Translations under genes and position numbers: made by a program
The notes under the pieces: model-generated
The model's input: only the letters and a program-made list of their open reading frames with translations
What the model was told of the DNA's origin: nothing
Databases searched by the model: none
NCBI GenBank assembly: GCA_963725255.1
Contig: CAVRXV010000004.1
Coordinates: 313,300-377,299, forward strand
Source: JAIEPX01 sp963725255
GTDB lineage: Bacteria; Pseudomonadota; Gammaproteobacteria; JAIEPX01
Direction: 5' to 3'
Length of the DNA: 64,000 nucleotides
Part shown: positions 8,146-15,770 of the stretch, in pieces
Layout: every line of letters starts with the position of its first letter
How positions within the stretch are numbered: the stretch's first letter is position 1

Positions 8146-10080
8146 ATGCACAAGTGGTTACTAAGTATTGTTCTAATGGCTTTCGCATCTATGGCTATTG
8201 CTGATAATCAGAAGGCTGCTGTTGTGAGTGCCCTGCCGAGTGAAACGCCTGCAAAATTTGCACCTGTTAAAAATAGTTTTGATTATGTGCGGCGTGAAGT
8301 TATGATTCCGATGCGTGATGGCGTGAAATTGCAGACGGTGATCATCATTCCAAAAGGCGCAAAAAATGCTCCCATTTTATTAACGCGCACACCTTATAAT
8401 GCTAAAGCACTAAGTGCACACGCAGAAAGTTCGCATCTTGGACCCACATTGTTTGGTTATGATAATGCTGAGGACATTATTCAGGAGGGTGGGTATATCA
8501 GAGTATTACAAGATATTCGTGGGAAATATAATTCTGAAGGTGATTACGTTTTAGGTAGGCCTTTAGTCGGACCTTTAAATTCAACAAAAGTTGATCATGC
8601 AACAGATACTTACGACACGATTGATTGGTTGGTGAAAAATATTCCTGAAACCAACGGCAAAGTCGGGATTCTCGGAATTTCCTATGATGGTTTGTTGTCG
8701 TTGATGGCTTTAGTGAATCCTCATCCTGCATTAAAAGTCGCTGTGCCTATGAATCCGTTGGTGGATGGTTGGAAGGGCGATGATTGGTTTCACAATGGCG
8801 CTTTTCGTCAGCAAATGATGCCTTATATTTATGAGCAAGTTGGTACGCGAAAAAATGAAGAATTATGGTGGAGAAATCATTATGATGATTATGATGTTTA
8901 TTTGCGTGCAGGTTCTGCGGGTGAATTGGGGCGACAATATGGGCTTGAGCAAATTGGATTTTGGAACAAAATTCTTGCGCACCCAGCATACGATTCTTTT
9001 TGGCAACATCAGGCCTTAGATAAAATATTAGCGGCACAACCGATAAAAATTCCCGTGATGTTAGTGCATAGTCTTTGGGACCAAGAAGATATTTACGGAG
9101 ATATTGCGGTTTATAATGCATTAAAACAAAAAGCGGATGCGAAGGATAAATTATTTTTAGTGATGGGGCCTTGGTATCATGGTCAGGAAATTAGAGATGG
9201 AAGCTCAATCGGAAAAGTAAAATTTGATAGTGACACCGGATTATATTTTAGAAAACAAATTTTGCATCCTTTTCTCGATCAATATTTAAAAGATAATGCG
9301 CCTAAAGCCAATGTGTCTTCCATTTCTGCATTTGAAACGGGGACAAATACATGGCAACATTTATCTGAATTACCAACAACAAAATCAACCCCGTTGTATT
9401 TAACCTCTGACATGTCAGCGAGTTTTGTGGTGCCTAAAACAAAATCGACGCCGTATGATGAATATATTTCTGATCCTGCAAAACCAGTACCTTTTCGTGC
9501 GCGACCCGTTCGCCCTGTTGGGTATGATCCAATGCGAGGTCTCACATGGCCCGAATGGTTGTTAGATGATCAGCGAGAAGCTTCGGGTAGAACTGACGTA
9601 CTGTCTTATGTGTCAAATGTTTTAACTTCGCCTGTAAAAATTTCAGGTCAACCTATGGCTAATTTAATTGCGTCAACGAGTGGCACCGATTCTGATTGGG
9701 TAGTGAAAGTCATTGATGTTTATCCTGATGAAGTAGGTGCGCATCCTGAAATGGGCGGTTATCAGTTGATGATTTCTGCTGATATTTTTAGAGGGCGTTA
9801 TCGTGAAAGTTTAGAAAAGCCAAAAGCCATTGCGGCAAATAAACCGCAATTATATCGTTTTGCATTACCAACAGCCAATCATGTATTTTTACCTGGCCAT
9901 CGAATTATGGTTCAAGTTCAATCGAGCTGGTTTCCGCTTTATGATCGCAATCCACAGACTTTTGTCCCTTCCATTTTTTGGGCCAAAGCCGGTGATTACA
10001 AAAAAGCCGTGCAACGAATTTATCATGCGCCTAATCAAGCCTCCTTTATTGAGTTGCCTGTAGTTTCATTTGGCAGTTGA
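8146..10080 (+). CDS. Exported CocE/NonD-family hydrolase (X-prolyl dipeptidyl-peptidase-like)
   Basis: About 644 residues. The start at 8146 is chosen because GAGGG sits five bases upstream and the protein then begins with a clean signal peptide, MHKWLLSIVLMAFASMAIA. Longer in-frame starts would spoil this. The alpha/beta-hydrolase part contains GILGISYDGLLSL (nucleophile elbow GxSYxG), HSLWDQED (catalytic Asp region) and MGPWYHGQ (catalytic His). The C-terminal third is the beta-sandwich of the Xaa-Pro peptidase S15/CocE family. Members cleave acyl esters, glutaryl-cephalosporins or X-Pro peptides; the substrate is not predictable. It is probably periplasmic or secreted and stands alone. 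Confidence 0.85.
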   Translation: MHKWLLSIVLMAFASMAIADNQKAAVVSALPSETPAKFAPVKNSFDYVRREVMIPMRDGVKLQTVIIIPKGAKNAPILLTRTPYNAKALSAHAESSHLGPTLFGYDNAEDIIQEGGYIRVLQDIRGKYNSEGDYVLGRPLVGPLNSTKVDHATDTYDTIDWLVKNIPETNGKVGILGISYDGLLSLMALVNPHPALKVAVPMNPLVDGWKGDDWFHNGAFRQQMMPYIYEQVGTRKNEELWWRNHYDDYDVYLRAGSAGELGRQYGLEQIGFWNKILAHPAYDSFWQHQALDKILAAQPIKIPVMLVHSLWDQEDIYGDIAVYNALKQKADAKDKLFLVMGPWYHGQEIRDGSSIGKVKFDSDTGLYFRKQILHPFLDQYLKDNAPKANVSSISAFETGTNTWQHLSELPTTKSTPLYLTSDMSASFVVPKTKSTPYDEYISDPAKPVPFRARPVRPVGYDPMRGLTWPEWLLDDQREASGRTDVLSYVSNVLTSPVKISGQPMANLIASTSGTDSDWVVKVIDVYPDEVGAHPEMGGYQLMISADIFRGRYRESLEKPKAIAANKPQLYRFALPTANHVFLPGHRIMVQVQSSWFPLYDRNPQTFVPSIFWAKAGDYKKAVQRIYHAPNQASFIELPVVSFGS

Positions 10081-10097
10081 CTTATGTGTGATCCAGT

Positions 10098-10123
10098 GTT
10101 ATAGTTATCTATATCACTATAAC
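10098..10123. promoter_or_regulatory. Inverted repeat upstream of the ABC-GntR operon; candidate operator for the GntR/YtrA regulator
   Basis: GTTATAGT (10098-10105) and ACTATAAC (10116-10123) form a perfect 8-bp inverted repeat with a 10-base centre, ending 13 bases before the ABC gene start. Arms this far apart, next to a ribosome-binding site (AGGGG), fit a dimeric GntR-family operator. The regulator is encoded two genes downstream. The assignment is inferred from position and symmetry. Confidence 0.45.
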
Positions 10124-10136
10124 AGGGGATTGACAC

Positions 10137-10976
10137 ATGATAACACTCCAAAGCATTGATTTTGGCTATCCTAAGAGCGAAGCGCTCTTTTCAAATCTGT
10201 CCTTACAGATCGCTGACGGCGGGATTTATGGCTTATTGGGCAAGAACGGCGCTGGTAAAACCAGCTTGTTGAAGATAGTGGCAGGTTTGGTATTTGCACA
10301 ATCGGGTGATTGTCGCGTTTTTGATGAAAATCCCAAAGATCGATCTCCGGATTTTTTGTCGAATTTATATTTATTGCCGGAAGATTTGTATGTTCCACCG
10401 ATGACAGCGGAAGAATATTGTCTGAGTTACGCTCCATTTTATCCTAAGTTTGACACGACGATATACCAAGATGTAGTTAAACAATTTGAAATTCCAAGCA
10501 AAAAATTATTGACTGAAATCTCGTATGGTCAAAAGAAAAAACTATTAATTGCATTTGGGCTTGCTACACAAGCGCGATTGTTTATTTTAGATGAGCCAAC
10601 AAATGGATTAGATATCCCTTCAAAAACATTGTTTCGTCAATTGCTAGCAACCTACTTTAGTGAGGACAGGATTTTTATTATCTCAACACATCAGGTGCAT
10701 GATATTCAAAATTTGATTGATCATGTTATTTTGCTAGATAGTGGCCAGATAATATTTAATCACCAAACGCTCGAGATTGCACGACGCTTAACATTTTCAA
10801 GGCAGCTGAGTGAACCACGTCTTGATGAGTGCTTATACTATGAGAAACAATTAGGTGGATATAGTATGATAAATGAAAATCGAGGTGAGCAAGAAACAGA
10901 AATTGATCTCGAAGTATTGTTTAACGCCGTATTGGTCAATAGAGATTCTTTTGAAAAAATTTTGAGAAAACGTTAG
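10137..10976 (+). CDS. ABC transporter ATP-binding protein (YtrB/antibiotic-efflux type)
   Basis: A 279-residue ATPase. Walker A is GLLGKNGAGKTSLLKI, the signature region is LTEISYGQKKKLLIAFG (the variant SYGQKKK replaces SGGQ, as is usual for this subfamily), Walker B is LFILDEPTNGLD and the switch His is in IISTHQ. It pairs with the membrane protein 18 bases downstream. With a YtrA-type GntR regulator and a DUF2807 protein following, the set resembles Gram-positive-type ytr/bcr efflux operons that respond to cell-envelope stress. The transported substrate is unknown. Confidence 0.9.
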   Translation: MITLQSIDFGYPKSEALFSNLSLQIADGGIYGLLGKNGAGKTSLLKIVAGLVFAQSGDCRVFDENPKDRSPDFLSNLYLLPEDLYVPPMTAEEYCLSYAPFYPKFDTTIYQDVVKQFEIPSKKLLTEISYGQKKKLLIAFGLATQARLFILDEPTNGLDIPSKTLFRQLLATYFSEDRIFIISTHQVHDIQNLIDHVILLDSGQIIFNHQTLEIARRLTFSRQLSEPRLDECLYYEKQLGGYSMINENRGEQETEIDLEVLFNAVLVNRDSFEKILRKR

Positions 10977-10994
10977 TTAAACGTAGGAGTATTT

Positions 10995-11714
10995 ATGAGT
11001 CAATTTATACATTTTGATATTAATCGTTTTAAACAACTTGTTGCTAACGACCTAAGAATCAACTTAAAAATCATAGCGATATCAGTGGCGGTAATAATTG
11101 TGTTTTGGACATTACTATCCTTGGGTAATGGTGGGGCAGTAAGCCAGTCGTTATTTGGCTTTGTACTTTATGTGGGCGGTTTTGTAATGACAAGTCGTTC
11201 TTTTAAGGAATTACATGATTCTGAGCAAGCGTATCACTATTTAACACTACCATGCTCTAATTTTGAAAGGTTTTTATCGAAGTGGATTATTACATCGGTG
11301 GGATACGCAATCGCATTGCTGGGTCTTTTTTGGATCTTTAGTGTTCTTTCTATGGTTATACACTATGCGATTTTTTCACATATGACCCCAATCATTAATA
11401 TTTTTGATCCCCTATTTTGGCAAAGTATAAAAACATACATTATTTTACATTCCATTGTATTTTTAGGGGCTGTGGTATTCAAACGATATAGTTTACTAAA
11501 AACAGCCTTGTTTATCGGTTGTTTGATATTGGGATTCACTGTATTTACAGGATCCATCAGCTTCCATTTCTTTTCATTGTGGACGCCTTATGCAGTGCAA
11601 ATACAGAATTTTGGTGCTCTAGTTACCTTTATTTTGAATATTCTTTGGCTTGCTATCGCACCTTTTTGTTGGATTGTGGCTTATTTTAGAATCAAAGAAT
11701 ATGAGATTTGCTAA
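10995..11714 (+). CDS. ABC transporter permease-like membrane protein
   Basis: A 239-residue protein with about six hydrophobic segments, for example IIAISVAVIIVFWTLLSL, VGYAIALLGLFWIFSVLS and FILNILWLAIAPFCWIVAYF. It follows the ATPase gene by 18 bases with a GGAG ribosome-binding site and is the likely membrane partner of that ATPase. I see no specific family motif. Its stop codon sits one base before the start of the GntR regulator, so the genes are translationally coupled. Confidence 0.8.
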   Translation: MSQFIHFDINRFKQLVANDLRINLKIIAISVAVIIVFWTLLSLGNGGAVSQSLFGFVLYVGGFVMTSRSFKELHDSEQAYHYLTLPCSNFERFLSKWIITSVGYAIALLGLFWIFSVLSMVIHYAIFSHMTPIINIFDPLFWQSIKTYIILHSIVFLGAVVFKRYSLLKTALFIGCLILGFTVFTGSISFHFFSLWTPYAVQIQNFGALVTFILNILWLAIAPFCWIVAYFRIKEYEIC

Positions 11715-11715
11715 T

Positions 11716-12087
11716 ATGAAATACTCTGATCTTAAACCTATTTATTTACAGATTGTCGATACGATCTGTGAACAAATTTTAAATGGAACTTTGCAGAGTG
11801 GGCAGCGTATTCCTTCTGTTCGAGAAATGGCTGTTACAATGCAGGTCAATCCGAATACGTTAATAAGATCATACAGTTATTTGGAAGAACAAGGGATTAT
11901 CACGATGTCGCGAGGTGTGGGGTATTTTTTATCTCGAGAGGCTATTAAAAAAGTAATTTCAATAAAAAAACAAATTTTTTTAACTCAGGAATTACCTCAT
12001 ATTTTTAAGACGATGGATTTGTTGGAAATGGATGTCAAAGAACTTATTCAACTTTACAAACAGAGGTTAGGCTATGAAAAAAAGTAA
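11716..12087 (+). CDS. GntR-family transcriptional regulator, YtrA subfamily
   Basis: About 123 residues, the normal short length of YtrA-type regulators. It begins MKYSDLKPIYLQIVDTICEQ, followed by the GntR winged-helix signature GQRIPSVREMAVTMQVNPNT and LEEQGIITMSRGVGYFL. The C-terminal dimerisation tail is only two helices. The ATG at 11716 gives the canonical N-terminus; an ATG five codons upstream lies inside the permease gene. Such proteins repress the ABC operon they belong to, and the inverted repeat at 10098-10123 is a candidate site. Confidence 0.85.
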   Translation: MKYSDLKPIYLQIVDTICEQILNGTLQSGQRIPSVREMAVTMQVNPNTLIRSYSYLEEQGIITMSRGVGYFLSREAIKKVISIKKQIFLTQELPHIFKTMDLLEMDVKELIQLYKQRLGYEKK

Positions 12088-12922
12088 TTGTATTTTTTGG
12101 TCAGGAATTGGTTTAGTTTTTGTTGCTGCTTTATCCGTGCTGTTGGTATTCAGCTTGCTGGGTCGGATTTACCAGCCAGGTAGTGCGTTACACAAAATGC
12201 ATCAAGAGATAGATGTTCAAGAAACTATTAAAGGTAACGGAAACATTGTCAGTGATGAAAAGGAACTCCCTAAATTTAATAAGGTCTCAGTGAGTGGTGC
12301 CTATGTGATAAATGTAATATCAGGACACACTTCTAAATTAACAATGGAATCAGATGATAATATTCTTCACAAAATAAAGGTTGCTGTAAAAGAAGGCAAA
12401 TTAGAGATTAGAGTAGATAAGTTGATTCGTTTATTACCGTCTTCACCGATAAAAATTACTATCGTCACTCCCGAATTACGAGAAATTCAATTGGCAGGTG
12501 ATACTGACATTAGTGCCCTCAATCTAAATTCCGCACAATTAATAGTGAGTACAGCAGGGCATAATAATGTTGCACTGACAGGTCAGATTAAACAAATTAA
12601 TCTAGGACTTAGTGGGGCAAGTAATATTAATCTGACAGACAGTAGAAGTGAAAGTATAAATATTAATAGTGCTGGTGCGGGTAAAGTTCAAATTTCAGGC
12701 GCTACTAATAATTTAAAAATTAATAATGCAGGGACAATTAATGTGGATGCAAAAAAATTAGTGGCAAAAAAAGTTTCTATCACGGGTGCTGGTTCAATAA
12801 GTGTTGATGTACATGCTATAGATCAACTTATCCTGAATACCTTGGGTAAGGCATCAATTCATTATTCAGGAAATCCTGAAGTTATTAATCACTCTGCAGG
12901 ATCTATGAAATTATCAAAATAG
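12074..12922 (+). CDS. Membrane-anchored DUF2807 (head GIN domain) protein
   Basis: A 282-residue protein. Residues about 8-32 form one N-terminal transmembrane segment or uncleaved signal anchor. The rest is a beta-helix-like DUF2807 fold: KFNKVSVSGAYVINVISG opens the domain and repeated turns such as LSGASNINL, INSAGAGKVQISGA and ITGAGSISV follow. The domain is periplasmic or outer-facing. The function of DUF2807 proteins is not established; they often accompany regulators and ABC genes. It overlaps the GntR gene by 14 bases and is the last gene of the operon. Its 3' end overlaps the convergent dapB gene by 9 bases. Confidence 0.8.
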   Translation: MKKSNCIFWSGIGLVFVAALSVLLVFSLLGRIYQPGSALHKMHQEIDVQETIKGNGNIVSDEKELPKFNKVSVSGAYVINVISGHTSKLTMESDDNILHKIKVAVKEGKLEIRVDKLIRLLPSSPIKITIVTPELREIQLAGDTDISALNLNSAQLIVSTAGHNNVALTGQIKQINLGLSGASNINLTDSRSESININSAGAGKVQISGATNNLKINNAGTINVDAKKLVAKKVSITGAGSISVDVHAIDQLILNTLGKASIHYSGNPEVINHSAGSMKLSK

Positions 12923-13645
12923 TAGTTCTTCGAGGCCATAGACGAGGGAGTTGAGGAGCTGCACTTTGTCGCAGGCGAGGAGGATGCCGGGCATGAAGGC
13001 GTTGCGGTCGATGGTGTTGTGTTTTAGGTGGAGTGTTTCGCCGGGGCTGCCGAAAATAATTTCTTCTTGAGCGAGAAATCCAGGGAGTCGGATGGAATGA
13101 ATGGGGATGCCGTCTTTATTTGCACCGCGAGCTCCGGAAAGAAGTTCATGAGTGTTAATTTTTTTTGTTTTTGCACGAGTTTGATTAATAAGCTCGGCAG
13201 TTTTAATGGCAGTTCCAGACGGCGCATCGGCTTTATTTTCGTGGTGCGCTTCTATAATTTCAACGTTGGGTAAATAGGCAGCAACTTCTTTTGCAAGGCG
13301 CATCAAAATAAGTGCGCTGATAGAAAAATTAGGCGCAATAATCGCGCCTAATTTTTTTTTAGTGCACATTTTTTTTAGTGTTGAAATTTGTTGCGGTGTA
13401 AAACCGGTTGTGCCAATTATTGCATGAGCTCCGCTTTCGATAATTATTTTAGCATTTTCGAATGCGACTGTTGCCGTTGTAAAATCAATGACAATATCAG
13501 GTTGAGAATTTTTAATGGCTTCACGTAATTCTGTATGACGTCCAAATTCTCCAACCAATTTAAATTTGGGGTGTTCTTGAAGTGTTTGGACTGTGATTTT
13601 GCCCATTTTCCCCTGAGCACCATTAACAGCAATACGTGGAATCAT
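12914..13645 (-). CDS. dapB: 4-hydroxy-tetrahydrodipicolinate reductase
   Basis: A 243-residue enzyme of the lysine and meso-diaminopimelate pathway that reduces hydroxy-tetrahydrodipicolinate with NAD(P)H in the cytoplasm. IAVNGAQGKMGK is the nucleotide-binding loop, IIGTTGFTPQQ lies near the active site, and EAHHENKADAPSGTA is the catalytic DapB signature. It is about 30 residues shorter than the E. coli enzyme but has all domains. AAGGTG lies six bases before the ATG. It follows sodB by 9 bases on the same strand, so the two are probably co-transcribed, an unusual pairing. Confidence 0.95.
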   Translation of the reverse strand: MIPRIAVNGAQGKMGKITVQTLQEHPKFKLVGEFGRHTELREAIKNSQPDIVIDFTTATVAFENAKIIIESGAHAIIGTTGFTPQQISTLKKMCTKKKLGAIIAPNFSISALILMRLAKEVAAYLPNVEIIEAHHENKADAPSGTAIKTAELINQTRAKTKKINTHELLSGARGANKDGIPIHSIRLPGFLAQEEIIFGSPGETLHLKHNTIDRNAFMPGILLACDKVQLLNSLVYGLEELLF

Positions 13646-13654
13646 ATTATCACC

Positions 13655-14239
13655 TTATTTGCTAGAAAGATTTTTCGCCACAAAGTCCCAGTTCACTAAT
13701 TCCCAGAAATTACCGACATATTTCGCGCGGTCGTTGCGTGTGTCGATATAATAAGCATGTTCCCAAACGTCGCACGTTAATAATGCGGTCTTTCCATCTG
13801 TCATTGGTGTGCCCGCATTGGCAGTGCTAGATATTTCGATTTTACCTTGAGCATCTTTTGTGAGCCACGCCCATCCAGAAGCAAAATGAGTTGTTGCTGC
13901 TTTTGAAAAAGCTTCTTTAAAAGCAGAAAACGAACCAAACGTGTTGTTGATTGCTTCTAACAATGCTCCAGTAGGTTCACCACCACCATTCGGAGAAAGA
14001 GAATTCCAATAGAAAGTATGATTCCAGACTTGTGCAGCATTGTTAAATATTCCACCTGAAGAGGTTTTAATGATTTCTTCTAAGGATTGCTTGGTGAGGT
14101 CAGTGCCTTCGATCAATTTATTTAAATTATTCACATAGGCCAAATGATGTTTGCCATAGTGGTAATCCAGCGTTTCTTCTGAAATATGAGGAGCTAATGC
14201 CTTGCGGTCAAAGGGTAATTCGGGGAGTGAAAATGTCAT
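13655..14239 (-). CDS. sodB: Superoxide dismutase [Fe]
   Basis: A 194-residue cytoplasmic Fe-superoxide dismutase, full length. Metal ligands are visible in YHYGKHHLAYVNNLN, AAQVWNHTFYWNSL and DVWEHAYYID. The AAQVWNHTFYW context is typical of the iron rather than the manganese form. It removes superoxide and is transcribed away from the peroxiredoxin gene, with a Fur-like palindrome in the shared 293-base intergenic region. dapB follows directly. Confidence 0.95.
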   Translation of the reverse strand: MTFSLPELPFDRKALAPHISEETLDYHYGKHHLAYVNNLNKLIEGTDLTKQSLEEIIKTSSGGIFNNAAQVWNHTFYWNSLSPNGGGEPTGALLEAINNTFGSFSAFKEAFSKAATTHFASGWAWLTKDAQGKIEISSTANAGTPMTDGKTALLTCDVWEHAYYIDTRNDRAKYVGNFWELVNWDFVAKNLSSK

Positions 14240-14279
14240 GATAATTTCCTTATGTCGTACGGTATATTGAATCTAGGTT

Positions 14280-14303
14280 CAAGATTCCGAGTGTAGAATC
14301 TTG
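14280..14303. repeat. Short inverted repeat upstream of sodB
   Basis: CAAGATTC and GAATCTTG form a perfect 8-bp inverted repeat around an 8-base centre. It follows GAATCTAGGTTC (14269-14280), which resembles the ends of the AACCTAGATTC palindromic element found at 17384 and 19114, so it may be a decayed relic of that element. It could instead be a stem in the sodB leader. Confidence 0.4.
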
Positions 14304-14412
14304 CTATGAAAAGTCAAGGAACTAATATACAGGCTAGATCGTTACATGGGAGCTGTTGTACCTTAATAGTGGCTTTTTTTGTTGATTTGAGGTGGTGTCC
14401 ATGGTATTCTAG

Positions 14413-14429
14413 TTGAGAATGATTCTCAA
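14413..14429. promoter_or_regulatory. Fur-like operator between sodB and the peroxiredoxin gene
   Basis: TTGAGAATGATTCTCAA is a near-perfect palindrome (only the centre base breaks symmetry) and continues into AATATCATT, matching the GATAATGATwATCATTATC Fur consensus at most positions. It lies about 100 bases upstream of the peroxiredoxin start. Iron-responsive control is inferred. Confidence 0.6.
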
Positions 14430-14532
14430 TATCATTTGTGGGAGACATGAACTTCCAGGGTAATGTGACTTTATTCTAATAGGGGCTTTGTATAGACTAC
14501 GTAGCTGGGTTGTAAACTAATGGAGAGAGATA

Positions 14533-15141
14533 ATGAGTGTTTTAGTTGGCCGAAAGGCGCCTGATTTTGTCGCTGCAGCAGTGTTAGCGAATGGTAACAT
14601 CGTTGATAAATATAATTTTGCACAAGAAATTAAAAATAAATACGCGTTAGTTTTTTTCTATCCTTTGGATTTTACCTTTGTTTGTCCATCGGAACTTATT
14701 GCATTAGACAAGATGATTGATGCGTTCAAAGAACGTAACGTTGAAGTGATTGCCGTTTCTATTGATTCTCAATTTACACATAATGCATGGCGAAATACGC
14801 CAATTGCTCAGGGTGGTATTGGGCCAGTACGGTACACGCTAGTTGCAGATGTGAATCATGCTATTTGCCAATCTTATGGTGTTGAACACGCAGAAGCAGG
14901 TGTCGCATTACGTGGCGCATTTATTATTGATAGCAATGGCATTGTGAAAGCGCAACTTGTTAACGATTTACCATTGGGTCGTGACATTAATGAAATTATT
15001 CGATTGTTTGATGCGCTTCAATTCCATGAAAAACATGGTGAAGTGTGTCCTGCAAACTGGAATAAAGGAAAAGCGGGTATGGTTGCAACACCTGCAGGCG
15101 TTGCTCAATTCTTATCTGAAAATGCAGAAGATTTGGCTTAA
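14533..15141 (+). CDS. Typical 2-Cys peroxiredoxin (AhpC/TSA family)
   Basis: A 202-residue thiol peroxidase. The peroxidatic Cys lies in YPLDFTFVCPSE and the resolving Cys in GEVCPANW, which makes it a typical 2-Cys enzyme acting as a homodimer or decamer. VNDLPLGRDINEIIRLFDAL resembles the TSA/Prx1 branch more than enterobacterial AhpC. No ahpF gene is adjacent, so the electron donor is probably thioredoxin. GGAGAG precedes the ATG. A Fur-like box upstream suggests an iron or oxidative-stress response, and a hairpin terminator follows. Confidence 0.93.
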   Translation: MSVLVGRKAPDFVAAAVLANGNIVDKYNFAQEIKNKYALVFFYPLDFTFVCPSELIALDKMIDAFKERNVEVIAVSIDSQFTHNAWRNTPIAQGGIGPVRYTLVADVNHAICQSYGVEHAEAGVALRGAFIIDSNGIVKAQLVNDLPLGRDINEIIRLFDALQFHEKHGEVCPANWNKGKAGMVATPAGVAQFLSENAEDLA

Positions 15142-15158
15142 TCCAGGTTAATATTCAA

Positions 15159-15191
15159 ATGGCGTCAGAAATCTCTGGCGCCATCTTTTCT
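15159..15191 (+). terminator. Rho-independent terminator of the peroxiredoxin gene
   Basis: ATGGCGTCAG and CTGGCGCCAT pair over 10 bp (one G-U) with a 6-base loop, followed by CTTTTCTTTC. It lies 18 bases after the stop codon. Confidence 0.85.
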
Positions 15192-15469
15192 TTCTCTATA
15201 TTTTTCAATGCCTTATAATTCAAGTGCTTCAAATATTCGCGAAGAAAAACTCAATATGTTTCTTATACCTTAGATATTTCGAGATTTCATTTAAGAATAT
15301 CCTTTGAAAATAGCCTTTTTCCTGTTTTTTTCAAAACACAATGCATCCTTTAAGTGTTTCATATTGTTCAATTACATATAAACTGCTTGCAAATCATATA
15401 AATCCTCAATAATATGGCCCTGCATTTTTTGCAGAAAGATTGTTGTGTGAAAACAAATTAAAGTTTGAG

Positions 15470-15770
15470 TACGCAAGATAACCGCAAAAAAATATGTAAG
15501 ACTGGGGTTCCTTTTTAAAAGGAACTCTGTTATACATTGCGACTGCGAAGATTTTATCTTTGCAAATTGGCCAAAAGTGATATTGCTAGCAACATCCCGT
15601 TTGGCCTCCTTGTGAGGTATCGGGTTGTAATGAATCGGGAAATGGATGTCACCTCGGCTTCGAAGTTAGCGGATCCGCTAGCTTCTTTGTGAAGTGGTTC
15701 ACGGAAGCATGGAATGTGCTAACGTGGGAATTCTGTTTCCTATGTTGAAATTAAAAGGAGATTAGGAAGA
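15470..15770 (+). promoter_or_regulatory. Long, apparently structured leader upstream of the histidine-rich porin
   Basis: The 580 bases between the terminator and the porin gene hold no supportable ORF. The last 270 bases contain a run of strong local hairpins: GGTTCCTTTTTAAAAGGAAC (15506-15525), GCGAAGAT/ATCTTTGC (about 15545-15565), CCCG..CCTC/GAGG..CGGG (about 15597-15623) and GAAG..TAGCGGATCCGCTA..CTTC (about 15662-15688). TTGGCC also recurs in inverted form. A good ribosome-binding site (AAGGAG) ends the leader. This could be a regulatory 5' UTR or an independent small RNA. I do not recognise a known riboswitch class. Confidence 0.45.
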
